DNA of 35,181 nucleotides from NCBI GenBank assembly GCA_040235375.1, contig JBECKQ010000418.1, positions 1-35,181 on the forward strand, written 5' to 3'. Shown piece after piece: positions 1-6,648 of the stretch; position 1 is the first letter of the stretch, and every line of letters starts with the position of its first letter. A program made the position numbers and the translations under genes. The stretch comes from JBECKQ01 sp040235375 (GTDB lineage: Bacteria > Planctomycetota > Phycisphaerae > UBA1845). The notes beneath the pieces are model-generated. The model saw only the letters and a program-made list of their open reading frames with translations. It made no database searches and was not told where the DNA came from.

Positions 1-2
1 AC

Positions 3-320
3 GAGGATTGCATCCTCTGCGGCCTTTGCGTGCGCATGTGCGAAGAGCAGATGATGGCCAAGGCCATCGGCTTCCGCGGCCGGGGCGAAACGCGCAGCAT
101 CGGCACCCCGTTCGACATCAAGTCCGAACAGTGCCGTCTGTGCGGCGGCTGCATCTACGTCTGCCCCGCCTGCCAGCTCCGTTGCACCTACAACGAACCG
201 GACAAGGCAATCTGCGGCGGCTGCGCCAACCTCAGTCCCCCCTGCGTCGAGAAGGAACAGTTCGACGACATGATGTGCTACATGAATCCCTGCGTTGCCT
301 GCGAAATCGAAAAGAACTAG
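3..320 (+). CDS. Cysteine-rich multi-[4Fe-4S] ferredoxin-type protein (C-terminal part)
   Basis: The gene enters from the left edge: the frame is open from base 3 and stops at 318-320, leaving about 105 residues. The visible part has 16 cysteines. A CxxCxxCxxxC ferredoxin motif (CILCGLCVRMC) is followed by an AIGF-GRG stretch like that after 4Fe-4S motifs in NuoG and FeFe-hydrogenase subunits. A second motif (CRLCGGCIYVC) and further CxxC pairs follow to the C-terminus. It should carry at least two [4Fe-4S] clusters and act as an electron carrier or subunit. It ends 20 bases before the glutamate-synthase-like gene on the same strand, so the two probably share an operon, with this protein passing electrons to the FMN enzyme. 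The partner is inferred from position only; the missing N-terminus could change the assignment. Confidence 0.8.
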   Translation, partial: EDCILCGLCVRMCEEQMMAKAIGFRGRGETRSIGTPFDIKSEQCRLCGGCIYVCPACQLRCTYNEPDKAICGGCANLSPPCVEKEQFDDMMCYMNPCVACEIEKN

Positions 321-340
321 TCCACGGAGGTATACACGCG

Positions 341-1930
341 ATGTCTCTGAGTCTCTCGAGAATAAACAGTTCGGCCGCCACGCTGACCAAGAACCGCACC
401 GATGGCTCTATCACCCCCAGCTCCGGCATGTGCGTGACCTGCGTTGACGGGTGCATCGGCATGTGCGAGATCGGCAAGTCCGCCTATCGCGGCCATGAGG
501 TCATCTATCCCCAGCCCTTCGGCGTGATCACGACGGCGGCGGAGAAGATCTACCCCGTGGACTATTCGCACTTCAACATCATGGGCACTGCCGTCGGCGC
601 CCACGGCGTTGAGGCCGACAGCGACAAGGCCATCTTTCCCGCCGTCAATCTCGAGGTCGTCTTCGGCCACGACCGCGGGCTCAAGTTTCGCCACCCGTGG
701 ATCATTCCAGGCATCGGCTCGACCAATATCGCCAAGAACAACTGGGAAGGCCTGGCCATCGGCTCCGCGCTGGCCGGTACCGGCTTGACCATCGGCGAGA
801 ACGTCGTCGGCATGGACCCCGATGCGGTGATCAAGAACGGCCGCGTGGTCGACACCGTCGACCTCAAACGCCGCGTCAACCTGTACAAGGACCACCAGCG
901 GCAGGGTTACGGGGCGATCATCTGCCAGGCGAACATCGAGGATACCCGCCTCGGCGCTCAGGAGTACGCCATTGACAAGCTGGGCGTCGAATGCGTCGAG
1001 CTCAAGTGGGGGCAGGGGGCCAAGGACATTGGCGGCGAGGTCAAGATCAATAACCTCAAGAAAGCCCAGATGCTCTACGAACGCGGCTACGTCGTTCTTC
1101 CCAACCCCACCGACCCGCACGTCGTCAAGGCTTTCGAACGCGGCTCGTTCAAGGAGTTCGAGCGCCACTCCCGCGTCGGCATGGTCAGCGAGGAATCCTT
1201 CGCCAAGCGCGTCGAGGAGCTGCGCAAGGCGGGCGCGAAGTACGTGTTCCTCAAGACCGGCGCCTATCGTCCCGCCGACCTTGCCCGCGCCGTGTTGTTC
1301 GCCAGCAAGTACAAGCTCGATCTGCTGACCGTCGACGCCGCCGGCGGCGGCACCGGCATGAGCCCCTGGCGCATGATGAACGAATGGGGCGTGCCCCCCG
1401 TCGAGATCCACTCGCTTCTGTACCGGTACTGCCGGCGCATGGCCGAACGGAAGTTCAAGGTTCCCGCGATCGCCGTGGCCGGCGGCTTCACCTTCGAGGA
1501 TCAGATTTTCAAGGGACTCGCCCTCGGCGCGCCGTACGTCAAGCTGGTGGGCATGGCTCGCGCCCCCATCGCCGCCGCCATGGTTGGCAAGACCATCGGC
1601 CGGGCCATCAGTGAAGGGCAACTCCCCGTCTACGTCGAGCGTTTCGGCAACACCATCGACGACATTTTCGTCACCGCCCACGGCCTGCGCAAGGAGCTGG
1701 GCGACGAAGCTTTCGATCGCGTGCCGCCGGGCGCAATCGGGCTGTTCACATATTACGAACGGCTCGCTCAAGGTCTTCGCCAGCTCATGTGCGGTAGCAG
1801 GAAATTCTCGTTGGAGTACATCAGCCGCGACGACATCGCCTCTCTGACCCGTGAAGCTGCGGACATCAGCGGTATCCCCTTCGTTACGGAGGTGGACAAG
1901 GGGCAGGTCGAGGAGATTCTCAGCAGTTGA
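341..1930 (+). CDS. FMN-binding glutamate synthase family protein (no glutaminase domain)
   Basis: This is a 529-residue protein matching the central and FMN-binding (synthase) part of the glutamate synthase large subunit. The start is the ATG at 341, preceded by GGAGG at 326-330; the open frame upstream lies inside the ferredoxin gene and is not used. Family motifs visible are the QGAK stretch, DAAGGGTGMSP (the substrate and FMN loop of GltS) and a late AVAGGF segment with LGAPYVKL. The N-terminal glutaminase domain is absent, as in short archaeal-type and anaerobe homologues. The CxxxxxCxxxxC 3Fe-4S motif of classical GltB is not seen. Instead there is a cysteine group near the N-terminus (C31, C34, C38, C42) that could hold an Fe-S cluster. 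The expected role is reductive transfer of ammonia to a 2-oxo acid using electrons from the upstream Fe-S protein; the true substrate is not certain. Confidence 0.88.
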   Translation: MSLSLSRINSSAATLTKNRTDGSITPSSGMCVTCVDGCIGMCEIGKSAYRGHEVIYPQPFGVITTAAEKIYPVDYSHFNIMGTAVGAHGVEADSDKAIFPAVNLEVVFGHDRGLKFRHPWIIPGIGSTNIAKNNWEGLAIGSALAGTGLTIGENVVGMDPDAVIKNGRVVDTVDLKRRVNLYKDHQRQGYGAIICQANIEDTRLGAQEYAIDKLGVECVELKWGQGAKDIGGEVKINNLKKAQMLYERGYVVLPNPTDPHVVKAFERGSFKEFERHSRVGMVSEESFAKRVEELRKAGAKYVFLKTGAYRPADLARAVLFASKYKLDLLTVDAAGGGTGMSPWRMMNEWGVPPVEIHSLLYRYCRRMAERKFKVPAIAVAGGFTFEDQIFKGLALGAPYVKLVGMARAPIAAAMVGKTIGRAISEGQLPVYVERFGNTIDDIFVTAHGLRKELGDEAFDRVPPGAIGLFTYYERLAQGLRQLMCGSRKFSLEYISRDDIASLTREAADISGIPFVTEVDKGQVEEILSS

Positions 1931-2554
1931 CGAACCGGAGCCCGGGAACTCCCTCCGACGGGGCCGCACATGCGGCTGGCGACTGTTTCTGTGAGCAGCG
2001 ACCGGGAAGTCAACGACTCCGGTCGATTGTCAACGGTGAAGATTGGCCGTTCGCCGACAACGAAGACTGTATAGGGTTCGCTGAGCGTGCCCGTTGCCTC
2101 AACTTGAGCACGCGCACCGGGACTCGCGGGGCCTCTGACGTGAGTTGCACGCGCCGCGCCTTGGCATCGGCGGATGTCCGCGCCTGCTATGGCCGTTCGT
2201 GGTGGAGCACTGGTGACAGTAGTACCGGCAAGGGAACTAGCCCGCCGGAGATCTCGCGAGTTAGGATGGCCTGCCTCAGGAGGGTCCCGGCATGGTGCCG
2301 AACCGCGCCGGTGCCGGTCATCCAAGCGAAGCGTGTTGCGATTCCTCTATCAACGCGGTGTTGGCACCATAAAACATGGCGATTCGACGTTCTGAGTGCG
2401 CTACGCACTACCGTTTTCCTACCGTTTTGCGCTGCGAATACGGCCTTCAGATGCCAAAAAACGCGACAGCATGCGAGGCTTTGCGAATGAGGCCGATTCC
2501 GGTGACATGCTCCCAGTAAAGGACTTCCAGGCGATTCGGTTGACGCCGAATCTT
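1931..2554. other. 624-bp stretch without a supportable gene
   Basis: Open frames exist on both strands but have low-complexity, shadow-like translations, no recognisable domain and no convincing ribosome binding site. The stretch contains a small inverted repeat AGTGCG-CTA-CGCACT (2395-2409), tandem CTACCGTTTT repeats (2408-2428) and a 7-bp hairpin GATTCGG/CCGAATC (2533-2552). It ends where tRNA-Asn sequence begins. It could be the end of an integrated element or a decayed gene; no integrase is visible. Confidence 0.5.
2408..2428 (+). repeat. Two tandem copies of CTACCGTTTT
   Basis: The 10-base word CTACCGTTTT occurs at 2408-2417 and again at 2419-2428, one helical turn apart (11-base period). 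The first copy overlaps an inverted repeat (AGTGCG/CGCACT, 2395-2409). Closely spaced short direct repeats near a tRNA half are typical of recombinase arm-binding sites, but that role is inference. Confidence 0.55.
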
Positions 2555-2598
2555 GGCTGTTAACCGCTAGATTCAAGGTTCGAGTCCTTGTCGGGGAG
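2555..2598 (+). tRNA. 3' half of a tRNA-Asn (GTT); gene fragment or attachment-site remnant
   Basis: From base 2555 the sequence fits tRNA-Asn exactly. It has the anticodon loop CTGTTAA (2557-2563, anticodon GTT), the 3' side of the anticodon stem CCGCT, a 5-base variable loop AGATT, and a perfect T-arm CAAGG-TTCGAGT-CCTTG (2574-2590). The 3' acceptor strand TCGGGGA and discriminator G end at 2598. A normal 5' half is missing. The bases that should form the 5' anticodon stem (CTTGG) pair at only three of five positions. No TCCCCGA acceptor strand or D-arm with GG in the loop lies upstream; a 7-bp hairpin (2533-2552) sits there instead. This is what a tyrosine recombinase crossing over in the anticodon loop would leave, so it is read as a partial gene. 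A degenerate tRNA is the alternative. Confidence 0.65.
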
Positions 2599-2602
2599 AT
2601 TG

Positions 2603-2636
2603 GGCCCGCGAGCGAGTTTCGCGGGCCTTTTTGTTT
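2603..2636 (+). terminator. Rho-independent terminator behind the tRNA-Asn half
   Basis: A perfect 9-bp stem GGCCCGCGA/TCGCGGGCC (2603-2611 with 2619-2627) with a 7-base loop is followed by TTTTTGTTT. It lies 4 bases past the tRNA end, which is the usual place for a tRNA gene's own terminator. Confidence 0.85.
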
Positions 2637-2757
2637 GGCAGGTCCGGGGCAACTTGGCCGATTCCGCGAAACCCGTAACTCGCGTCGAGGCCGCCTTTTA
2701 CGCGCGTCACCAAGAGAGGCCTCGCTCTCCGTCTCGACACGATCTCCCAGGAATTCG

Positions 2758-2790
2758 GGAACCGATCCGCCCGTGCAGGCTTATTCTGGT
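2758..2790 (+). promoter_or_regulatory. Possible ECF-type promoter of the sigma factor gene
   Basis: A GGAAC element (2758-2762), the usual -35 core for ECF sigma factors, lies about 60 bases before the sigma gene, with a T-rich TTATTCTG stretch some 17-20 bases further on. Autoregulation is common for ECF sigma genes. The -10 element is not a clear match, so this is tentative. Confidence 0.25.
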
Positions 2791-2822
2791 GTGGACCCGA
2801 GGCGGGTTCGCCGGAACGGTGA

Positions 2823-3407
2823 ATGATGAGCGTGGTACAGGCGAACATGATCGAGTTGGCCGGTTGGGGCGATGACGCCGACGAGCGCGAGCTCATCGAG
2901 CGTGCCAAGCGTGATCGCGACGCGTTCGCGCTACTCTATCGGCGGCACTATCGTGGACTGGCCGCGTACGTCTATCGCCGGACCGGCGATCTGCACACCA
3001 CGGACGACCTGGTGGCGGACGTCTTCCTGACCGCGTTGCGGACCTTGCCGCGCTACCGGTATCGAGGCATCCCGCTGCGCTTCTGGCTGCTGAGGATCGC
3101 GACCAATGCCGTCAACCGCTGGGCCCGGCGGCAACGGCGCGGCGCCATCGCGAGCCTGGACGCTGACCAGATGGAGGACATCCGCACCGGGCGCGGGCTC
3201 CACGACGGCGACCACGATCAGGACCGCGCCCAGCGCGCGTTGCTGACGCTCTCGCCGAAGCATCAGGCCGTGCTTTCGCTGCACTATCTCGAGGGGCTCG
3301 CGGTCCGTGAGGTGGCCGGCGTGCTCGGGTGTCGCGAGGGGACGGTGAAATCGAGACTCGCGCGAGCGCGCGACGCACTCCGCGCAAAACTGAACGGTCG
3401 GAGGTGA
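2823..3407 (+). CDS. ECF-type RNA polymerase sigma factor
   Basis: A 194-residue sigma-70 family protein of usual ECF length. Region 2 spans about residues 30-100, with the core-binding DLVADVFLTALRTLPRYR segment and the RFWLLRIATNAVNRW segment. Region 4 spans about 135-190, with LSPKHQAVLSLHYLEGL followed by a helix-turn-helix (VREVAGVLGCREGTVKSRLARAR). It should direct RNA polymerase to a small regulon, perhaps including its own operon. Two ATGs lie side by side at 2823 and 2826, neither with a strong ribosome site; a third at 2847 is also possible. The next gene starts 3 bases after the stop, with its GAGGTG site overlapping this stop, so the pair is probably translationally coupled. Confidence 0.92.
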   Translation: MMSVVQANMIELAGWGDDADERELIERAKRDRDAFALLYRRHYRGLAAYVYRRTGDLHTTDDLVADVFLTALRTLPRYRYRGIPLRFWLLRIATNAVNRWARRQRRGAIASLDADQMEDIRTGRGLHDGDHDQDRAQRALLTLSPKHQAVLSLHYLEGLAVREVAGVLGCREGTVKSRLARARDALRAKLNGRR

Positions 3408-3410
3408 ACC

Positions 3411-3896
3411 ATGCAGAATGACACCGATCCGGTTGATCGTGCGCTGGCGTCTCTCGCAGGCCGAACGTGGCCCGGAAGTCACGAAAACGCTCAACTGGAG
3501 AACAAGCTCATGCGTAGCTTCAATACGAATAGCACCACGTCGTTTGCTGCCCGACACCGCGTCCTGCTGTCGGCGATTGTCCTGCTGCTGGTGGTGGGTG
3601 TCGGCTTTGCGGCCGCGGGCGGCATTGAACTGATCCGTAGTTGGCTCGTTACGACCTCGATCAACGGTGAGGTCGTCGACGTTCAGGAAGTTGTTCCGAA
3701 CGAGGACGGCAGCGCGTCGTTCACGATTCAAGTTCCGGATATTGAGGGCGATACGGCCGAGATCGGGATGAGCATCGAAGGCGAGGGGTACGATCCCGGC
3801 GGCTACAAGACGCTCAATATCGCGCTCGACGGCGGAGAGGTGCCGGGCGAAGCCCATGTCACCATCACGACGCAGCCCGAGGAGGATGACGAGTAG
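3411..3896 (+). CDS. Small single-pass membrane protein, probable anti-sigma partner
   Basis: A 161-residue protein. The first 45 residues are polar, then one hydrophobic helix (about residues 47-70, LLSAIVLLLVVGVGFAAAGG), then an acidic C-terminal domain of about 85 residues that would face outwards. Position directly behind the ECF sigma gene, with the ribosome site inside the sigma stop, suggests it holds the sigma factor at the membrane. No HxxxCxxC zinc anti-sigma motif is present, so any sigma binding would use a different N-terminal fold. The N-terminal pattern of an acidic stretch, WPG and an LENKLM helix might be that binding segment. The anti-sigma role is inferred from context. Confidence 0.7.
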   Translation: MQNDTDPVDRALASLAGRTWPGSHENAQLENKLMRSFNTNSTTSFAARHRVLLSAIVLLLVVGVGFAAAGGIELIRSWLVTTSINGEVVDVQEVVPNEDGSASFTIQVPDIEGDTAEIGMSIEGEGYDPGGYKTLNIALDGGEVPGEAHVTITTQPEEDDE

Positions 3897-3923
3897 TGAC
3901 GCCTTCAACACGGGAGATCCTGT

Positions 3924-3962
3924 AACGCCCGCGTGCCTTAGCGGTTCGCGGGCGTTTTCTTG
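3924..3962 (+). terminator. Rho-independent terminator of the sigma/anti-sigma pair
   Basis: A perfect 10-bp stem AACGCCCGCG/CGCGGGCGTT (3924-3933 with 3947-3956), 13-base loop, followed by TTTTCTT. It begins 27 bases after the stop of the membrane protein gene. Confidence 0.85.
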
Positions 3963-4385
3963 CGCTTCGAGTCGGGCGATGCGCCCGTCATCAGCGGCGT
4001 GGGAACGGAGTACAGTCGAACCGCGATTCGCGTGGGCCAGGCAACCAGCCCGGTGGGCCGATGAATGTCAGCGGGCCATTGCTGAATGTCGAAGGCGGTC
4101 ACCCCCGTTCAAGGAGACCAGCGTATTCAAGCGCGTCGTCTCCGACGCACGCGAGTGTGTGTCGGCTGAACTGGTACCATACGCGTCCTCATTAGAACCT
4201 CCGAATTGTCCCAATTGCGGAGGAGGCAAGTCGCTATAATTGGGCGCGTTTGGCAGCCTCGGCAGCTGCGCCGGCCTGAACCGGGCAGGAGACCGCGGTG
4301 GTTCGCTGGGCCGTGACCGGGAGGTAAGTGTCGATCCGTCCATCGCGCTGACGGATCCGCTTCCTGCCACGGAGAGGAGGAGTGT
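3963..4385. other. Intergenic stretch with a hairpin and a TATAAT box
   Basis: No supportable gene. A strong hairpin CCTCCGAATTG/CAATTGCGGAGG (4198-4223, one bulged base, 3-base loop) lies just upstream of a perfect TATAAT (4235-4240). The end of the stretch has a rich Shine-Dalgarno track (GGAGAGGAGGAG, about 4370-4381) for the next gene. Confidence 0.5.
4212..4240 (+). promoter_or_regulatory. Candidate promoter for the 4386-6107 genes
   Basis: TATAAT at 4235-4240 is a perfect -10 hexamer. No good -35 lies 16-18 bases upstream; the nearest (TTGCGG, 4215-4220) has a 14-base gap and sits in a hairpin arm, so an activator or a looped operator may be involved. The leader to the first ATG would be about 140 bases. 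Confidence 0.35.
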
Positions 4386-4925
4386 ATGGGCCGGAAAAGG
4401 ACGTCCTCCTCGGCGGTGGGGTCGATGACGACCGTCATCGCTGTGTTCATCACTTCTCTTGCCTTCGAAAAGACTGCGCCGGCGAATCCGCGGTTCCGCG
4501 GAGCATTCTTCACCGTTCATCCCGACGCGGTTGGCGCGAGCATCGGGATGGTGCCAAGCAACGCCAACCACGGGGTCGTATGGCACTGGAATCCTGGCGG
4601 CGGCGCAAAGCGCACCCCTCGTGGGATGGCCGGGCAAGACGCGATCAACATATTCCCCGATACGCCGCACGGGCGCCGGCAAGCGATCCGGTTGATCCGC
4701 AACGACGTCCCCCACGGCGATGGATGCAGCGCGCTGCTCGATGTGACCGCCACGATCAACTGTATGAACACGCGGACCTTTCCGGGTGTGTCGTCTGGCG
4801 ACGCGGGGAGCGTGTTTGACACGATGCCTGCAAGGCCATCAGGCGCGCCCTTCCACACATTACACGCGAGATGCATGGGAGCGTTTCCCATGCTGGATCA
4901 TTCGCGCAGGAACGTTAATCTCTGA
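4386..4925 (+). CDS. Hypothetical protein, possibly exported
   Basis: A 179-residue open frame with a strong ribosome site (GGAGAGGAGGAG ending about 5 bases before the ATG) and G/C-rich third codon positions, which argue that it is translated. The N-terminus has a basic start and a hydrophobic run (about residues 12-26) that could be a signal or anchor, though it lacks a clear cleavage site. No known domain was recognised; four cysteines lie in the C-terminal half. It ends just before the ribosome site of the peroxidase gene, so the two are probably co-transcribed. The C-terminal third looks less protein-like than the rest, so a truncated or decaying gene is possible. Confidence 0.5.
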   Translation: MGRKRTSSSAVGSMTTVIAVFITSLAFEKTAPANPRFRGAFFTVHPDAVGASIGMVPSNANHGVVWHWNPGGGAKRTPRGMAGQDAINIFPDTPHGRRQAIRLIRNDVPHGDGCSALLDVTATINCMNTRTFPGVSSGDAGSVFDTMPARPSGAPFHTLHARCMGAFPMLDHSRRNVNL

Positions 4926-4937
4926 GGAGGAAGTCAG

Positions 4938-6107
4938 ATGAAAACAGGACGAGTCATGGCTGCACTGGCCGTTCTATTGTTTGTGGGATCAGCGGTGGCA
5001 CAGGAACTCACACCGCTGGAGATGCTCGGCAAGGAACTGTTCTTCGACCAGAATCTGTCCACGCCGCCCGGCGAGTCCTGTGCGGCATGCCATGCACCGG
5101 AGGTGGGCTTCACGGGCCCGATCTCAGGAATCAACGCACATGGCGCCGTGTATGAGGGCGCGGTTCTCCATCGCTTCGGAAACCGCAAGCCACCGAGTGC
5201 CGCCTATGCTGGTGATAGCCCGATGCTGGCCTACGACGCGACCGAAGACGTCTGGATCGGCGGCGTGTTCTGGGACGGCCGGGCCACCGGGTGGACATTG
5301 GGCGACCCGCTGGCGGAGCAGGCTCAGGGACCCTTCCTCAACCCGCTCGAGCAGAACAACCCCAGCGCGATGCTGGTCTGCAAGAAGGTCGCGGATTCGG
5401 AGTATGCCGGGCTGTACGAAGCCGTGTACGGCGAGCCTGTGGACTATGTCCAGAACGTCGCCCAGACCTACGAGAACATCGCTCGGGCGATCTCGGCATA
5501 TGAGAAGTCGTTTGAGGTGAATCCGTTCAGCTCGAAGTATGACTACTACCTGGCGGGCGAGGCGACGTTGACGCCACAGGAGGCATGGGGGCTGTCCCTG
5601 TTCGAGGATGCCGACAAGGGCAATTGTGCCGCGTGTCACCCGAGCCAGAAGGGCCCGAACGGGGAGCCGCCGCTGTTCACGGACTTCACCTACGACAACC
5701 TCGGCACGCCGAAGAACATGGAGAACCCATTCTACACCATGCCCCGCAAATGGAACCCCGCGGGCGCAGACTGGGTAGACCTCGGCCTCGGCGGGTTCCT
5801 TGAGACCACAGCGTACGCGGATCAGGCGGCCGACAACTACGGCAAGCAGAAGGTGCCCACGCTGCGCAACGTCGACAGGCGCCCCGATCCGGATTTTGTG
5901 AAGGCGTATATGCACAACGGCGTCTTCAAGACGCTGGAGGACGTCGTCCATTTCTACAACACGCGGGACGTACTCGCCTGGCCGCCGCCTGAAGTCTCCG
6001 AGAACGTCAATACTGACGAGCTGGGCGACCTTGGACTCACGGCTGACGAGGAGGCTGCAATCGTCGCCTTCTTGAAGACACTCAACGACGGCTACGTACC
6101 GGACTAG
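4938..6107 (+). CDS. Di-haem cytochrome c peroxidase / MauG family protein
   Basis: A 389-residue secreted protein with a good ribosome site (GAGGAGG) ahead of the ATG. A signal peptide covers residues 1-21 (hydrophobic AALAVLLFVGSAVA, cleavage before QE). There are two haem c sites: CAACH at 48-52 and CAACH at 230-234. The spacing and the WDGRA motif (about 112-116) match the bacterial CCP/MauG family. Near the second haem is AYMHNGVF (about 323-330), where the family places its distal ligand or active-site residues. It should act in the periplasm, reducing H2O2 or carrying out a MauG-like oxidation. No mau genes or dedicated electron donor lie nearby, so the substrate is open. Length fits the family. 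Confidence 0.92.
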   Translation: MKTGRVMAALAVLLFVGSAVAQELTPLEMLGKELFFDQNLSTPPGESCAACHAPEVGFTGPISGINAHGAVYEGAVLHRFGNRKPPSAAYAGDSPMLAYDATEDVWIGGVFWDGRATGWTLGDPLAEQAQGPFLNPLEQNNPSAMLVCKKVADSEYAGLYEAVYGEPVDYVQNVAQTYENIARAISAYEKSFEVNPFSSKYDYYLAGEATLTPQEAWGLSLFEDADKGNCAACHPSQKGPNGEPPLFTDFTYDNLGTPKNMENPFYTMPRKWNPAGADWVDLGLGGFLETTAYADQAADNYGKQKVPTLRNVDRRPDPDFVKAYMHNGVFKTLEDVVHFYNTRDVLAWPPPEVSENVNTDELGDLGLTADEEAAIVAFLKTLNDGYVPD

Positions 6108-6648
6108 TCACCGGGCGCTGCGGCCTGAATGCGACGCACGCGGTCGCGTCACCGCGAGGCGACCACAGCGCAGATGAGCAGCCCGGCGGAGGTGGCGCGT
6201 CCGCGATCAGCGAAGATGATGGAGTTCACGCGACGTTGACTTGCGACTCGGGTGTGTATGTGGGCACACGCAACGCGCAGCCGTAACGGCCGAAGCCGTA
6301 CCAGCGAGCTCTCTGGTTGCCGAATCACTCACGTGTCCGGCTCATGGAGGTTTGCATCCGGCAACCCGTCCGCAAGGGCGGGTTGCCGGATTTCTCCCAA
6401 CGCCACATCGGGGAAGGCGCAGCAGGATTTCGAAAGCCATTTTCTGCTGGCTCCTCGAACAGATCCGCTTGCGGACGATCAGGTCGAGTGGCTCAGGAGG
6501 TTGCGCGCGGACTTGATCGCTTGGAGGTTCCAGGAACTGAAAGTGAGATAGTTGTCTTGCAGCCAGCCGCGGAAAATGTGGGCTTGGGACGGGTGGCGTT
6601 GCTGGTTGCAATCGGCAGGGGGACGACACGTGGGCGGGCCTCGTGACG
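6108..6648. other. 541-bp intergenic region with one strong hairpin
   Basis: No complete gene is supported. A short stretch in one plus frame (about 6423-6551, ending in TAG) has protein-like composition and could be a decayed gene end, but it has no start and no recognisable domain. The region holds a perfect 13-bp hairpin (6356-6391), described separately, and its right end is a 14-bp palindrome over the stop codon of the converging kinase gene. Confidence 0.45.
6356..6395 (+). terminator. 13-bp perfect hairpin, possible terminator
   Basis: ATCCGGCAACCCG (6356-6368) pairs perfectly with CGGGTTGCCGGAT (6379-6391) around a 10-base loop, followed by a short TTTC. The T-tract is weak, and the hairpin lies 250 bases after the peroxidase stop, so it may instead be a repeat-type palindrome. 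Confidence 0.45.

Noticed and set aside
317..1969. Long minus-strand open frame opposite the glutamate-synthase-like gene
   Set aside because: It is the mirror of a recognised gene with high third-position GC; its translation is His/Asp/Val-rich and matches no family.
1927..2490. Plus-strand open frame after the glutamate-synthase-like gene
   Set aside because: No ribosome site, overlaps the previous stop, odd composition and no domain; it runs into the tRNA region.
2510..2598. Full-length tRNA using CTCCC at 2510-2514 as the 5' acceptor strand
   Set aside because: The acceptor would pair at six of seven positions, but about 40 bases would separate it from the anticodon stem and no D-arm forms.
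4068..4715. Minus-strand open frame across the sigma-to-peroxidase gap
   Set aside because: Low-complexity Arg/Pro/Ser-rich translation, crosses a promoter and opposes a plus-strand gene with a better start.
6423..6551. Short protein-like stretch in the gap after the peroxidase
   Set aside because: No start codon or ribosome site in a sensible place and too short to identify; noted only as a possible gene remnant.
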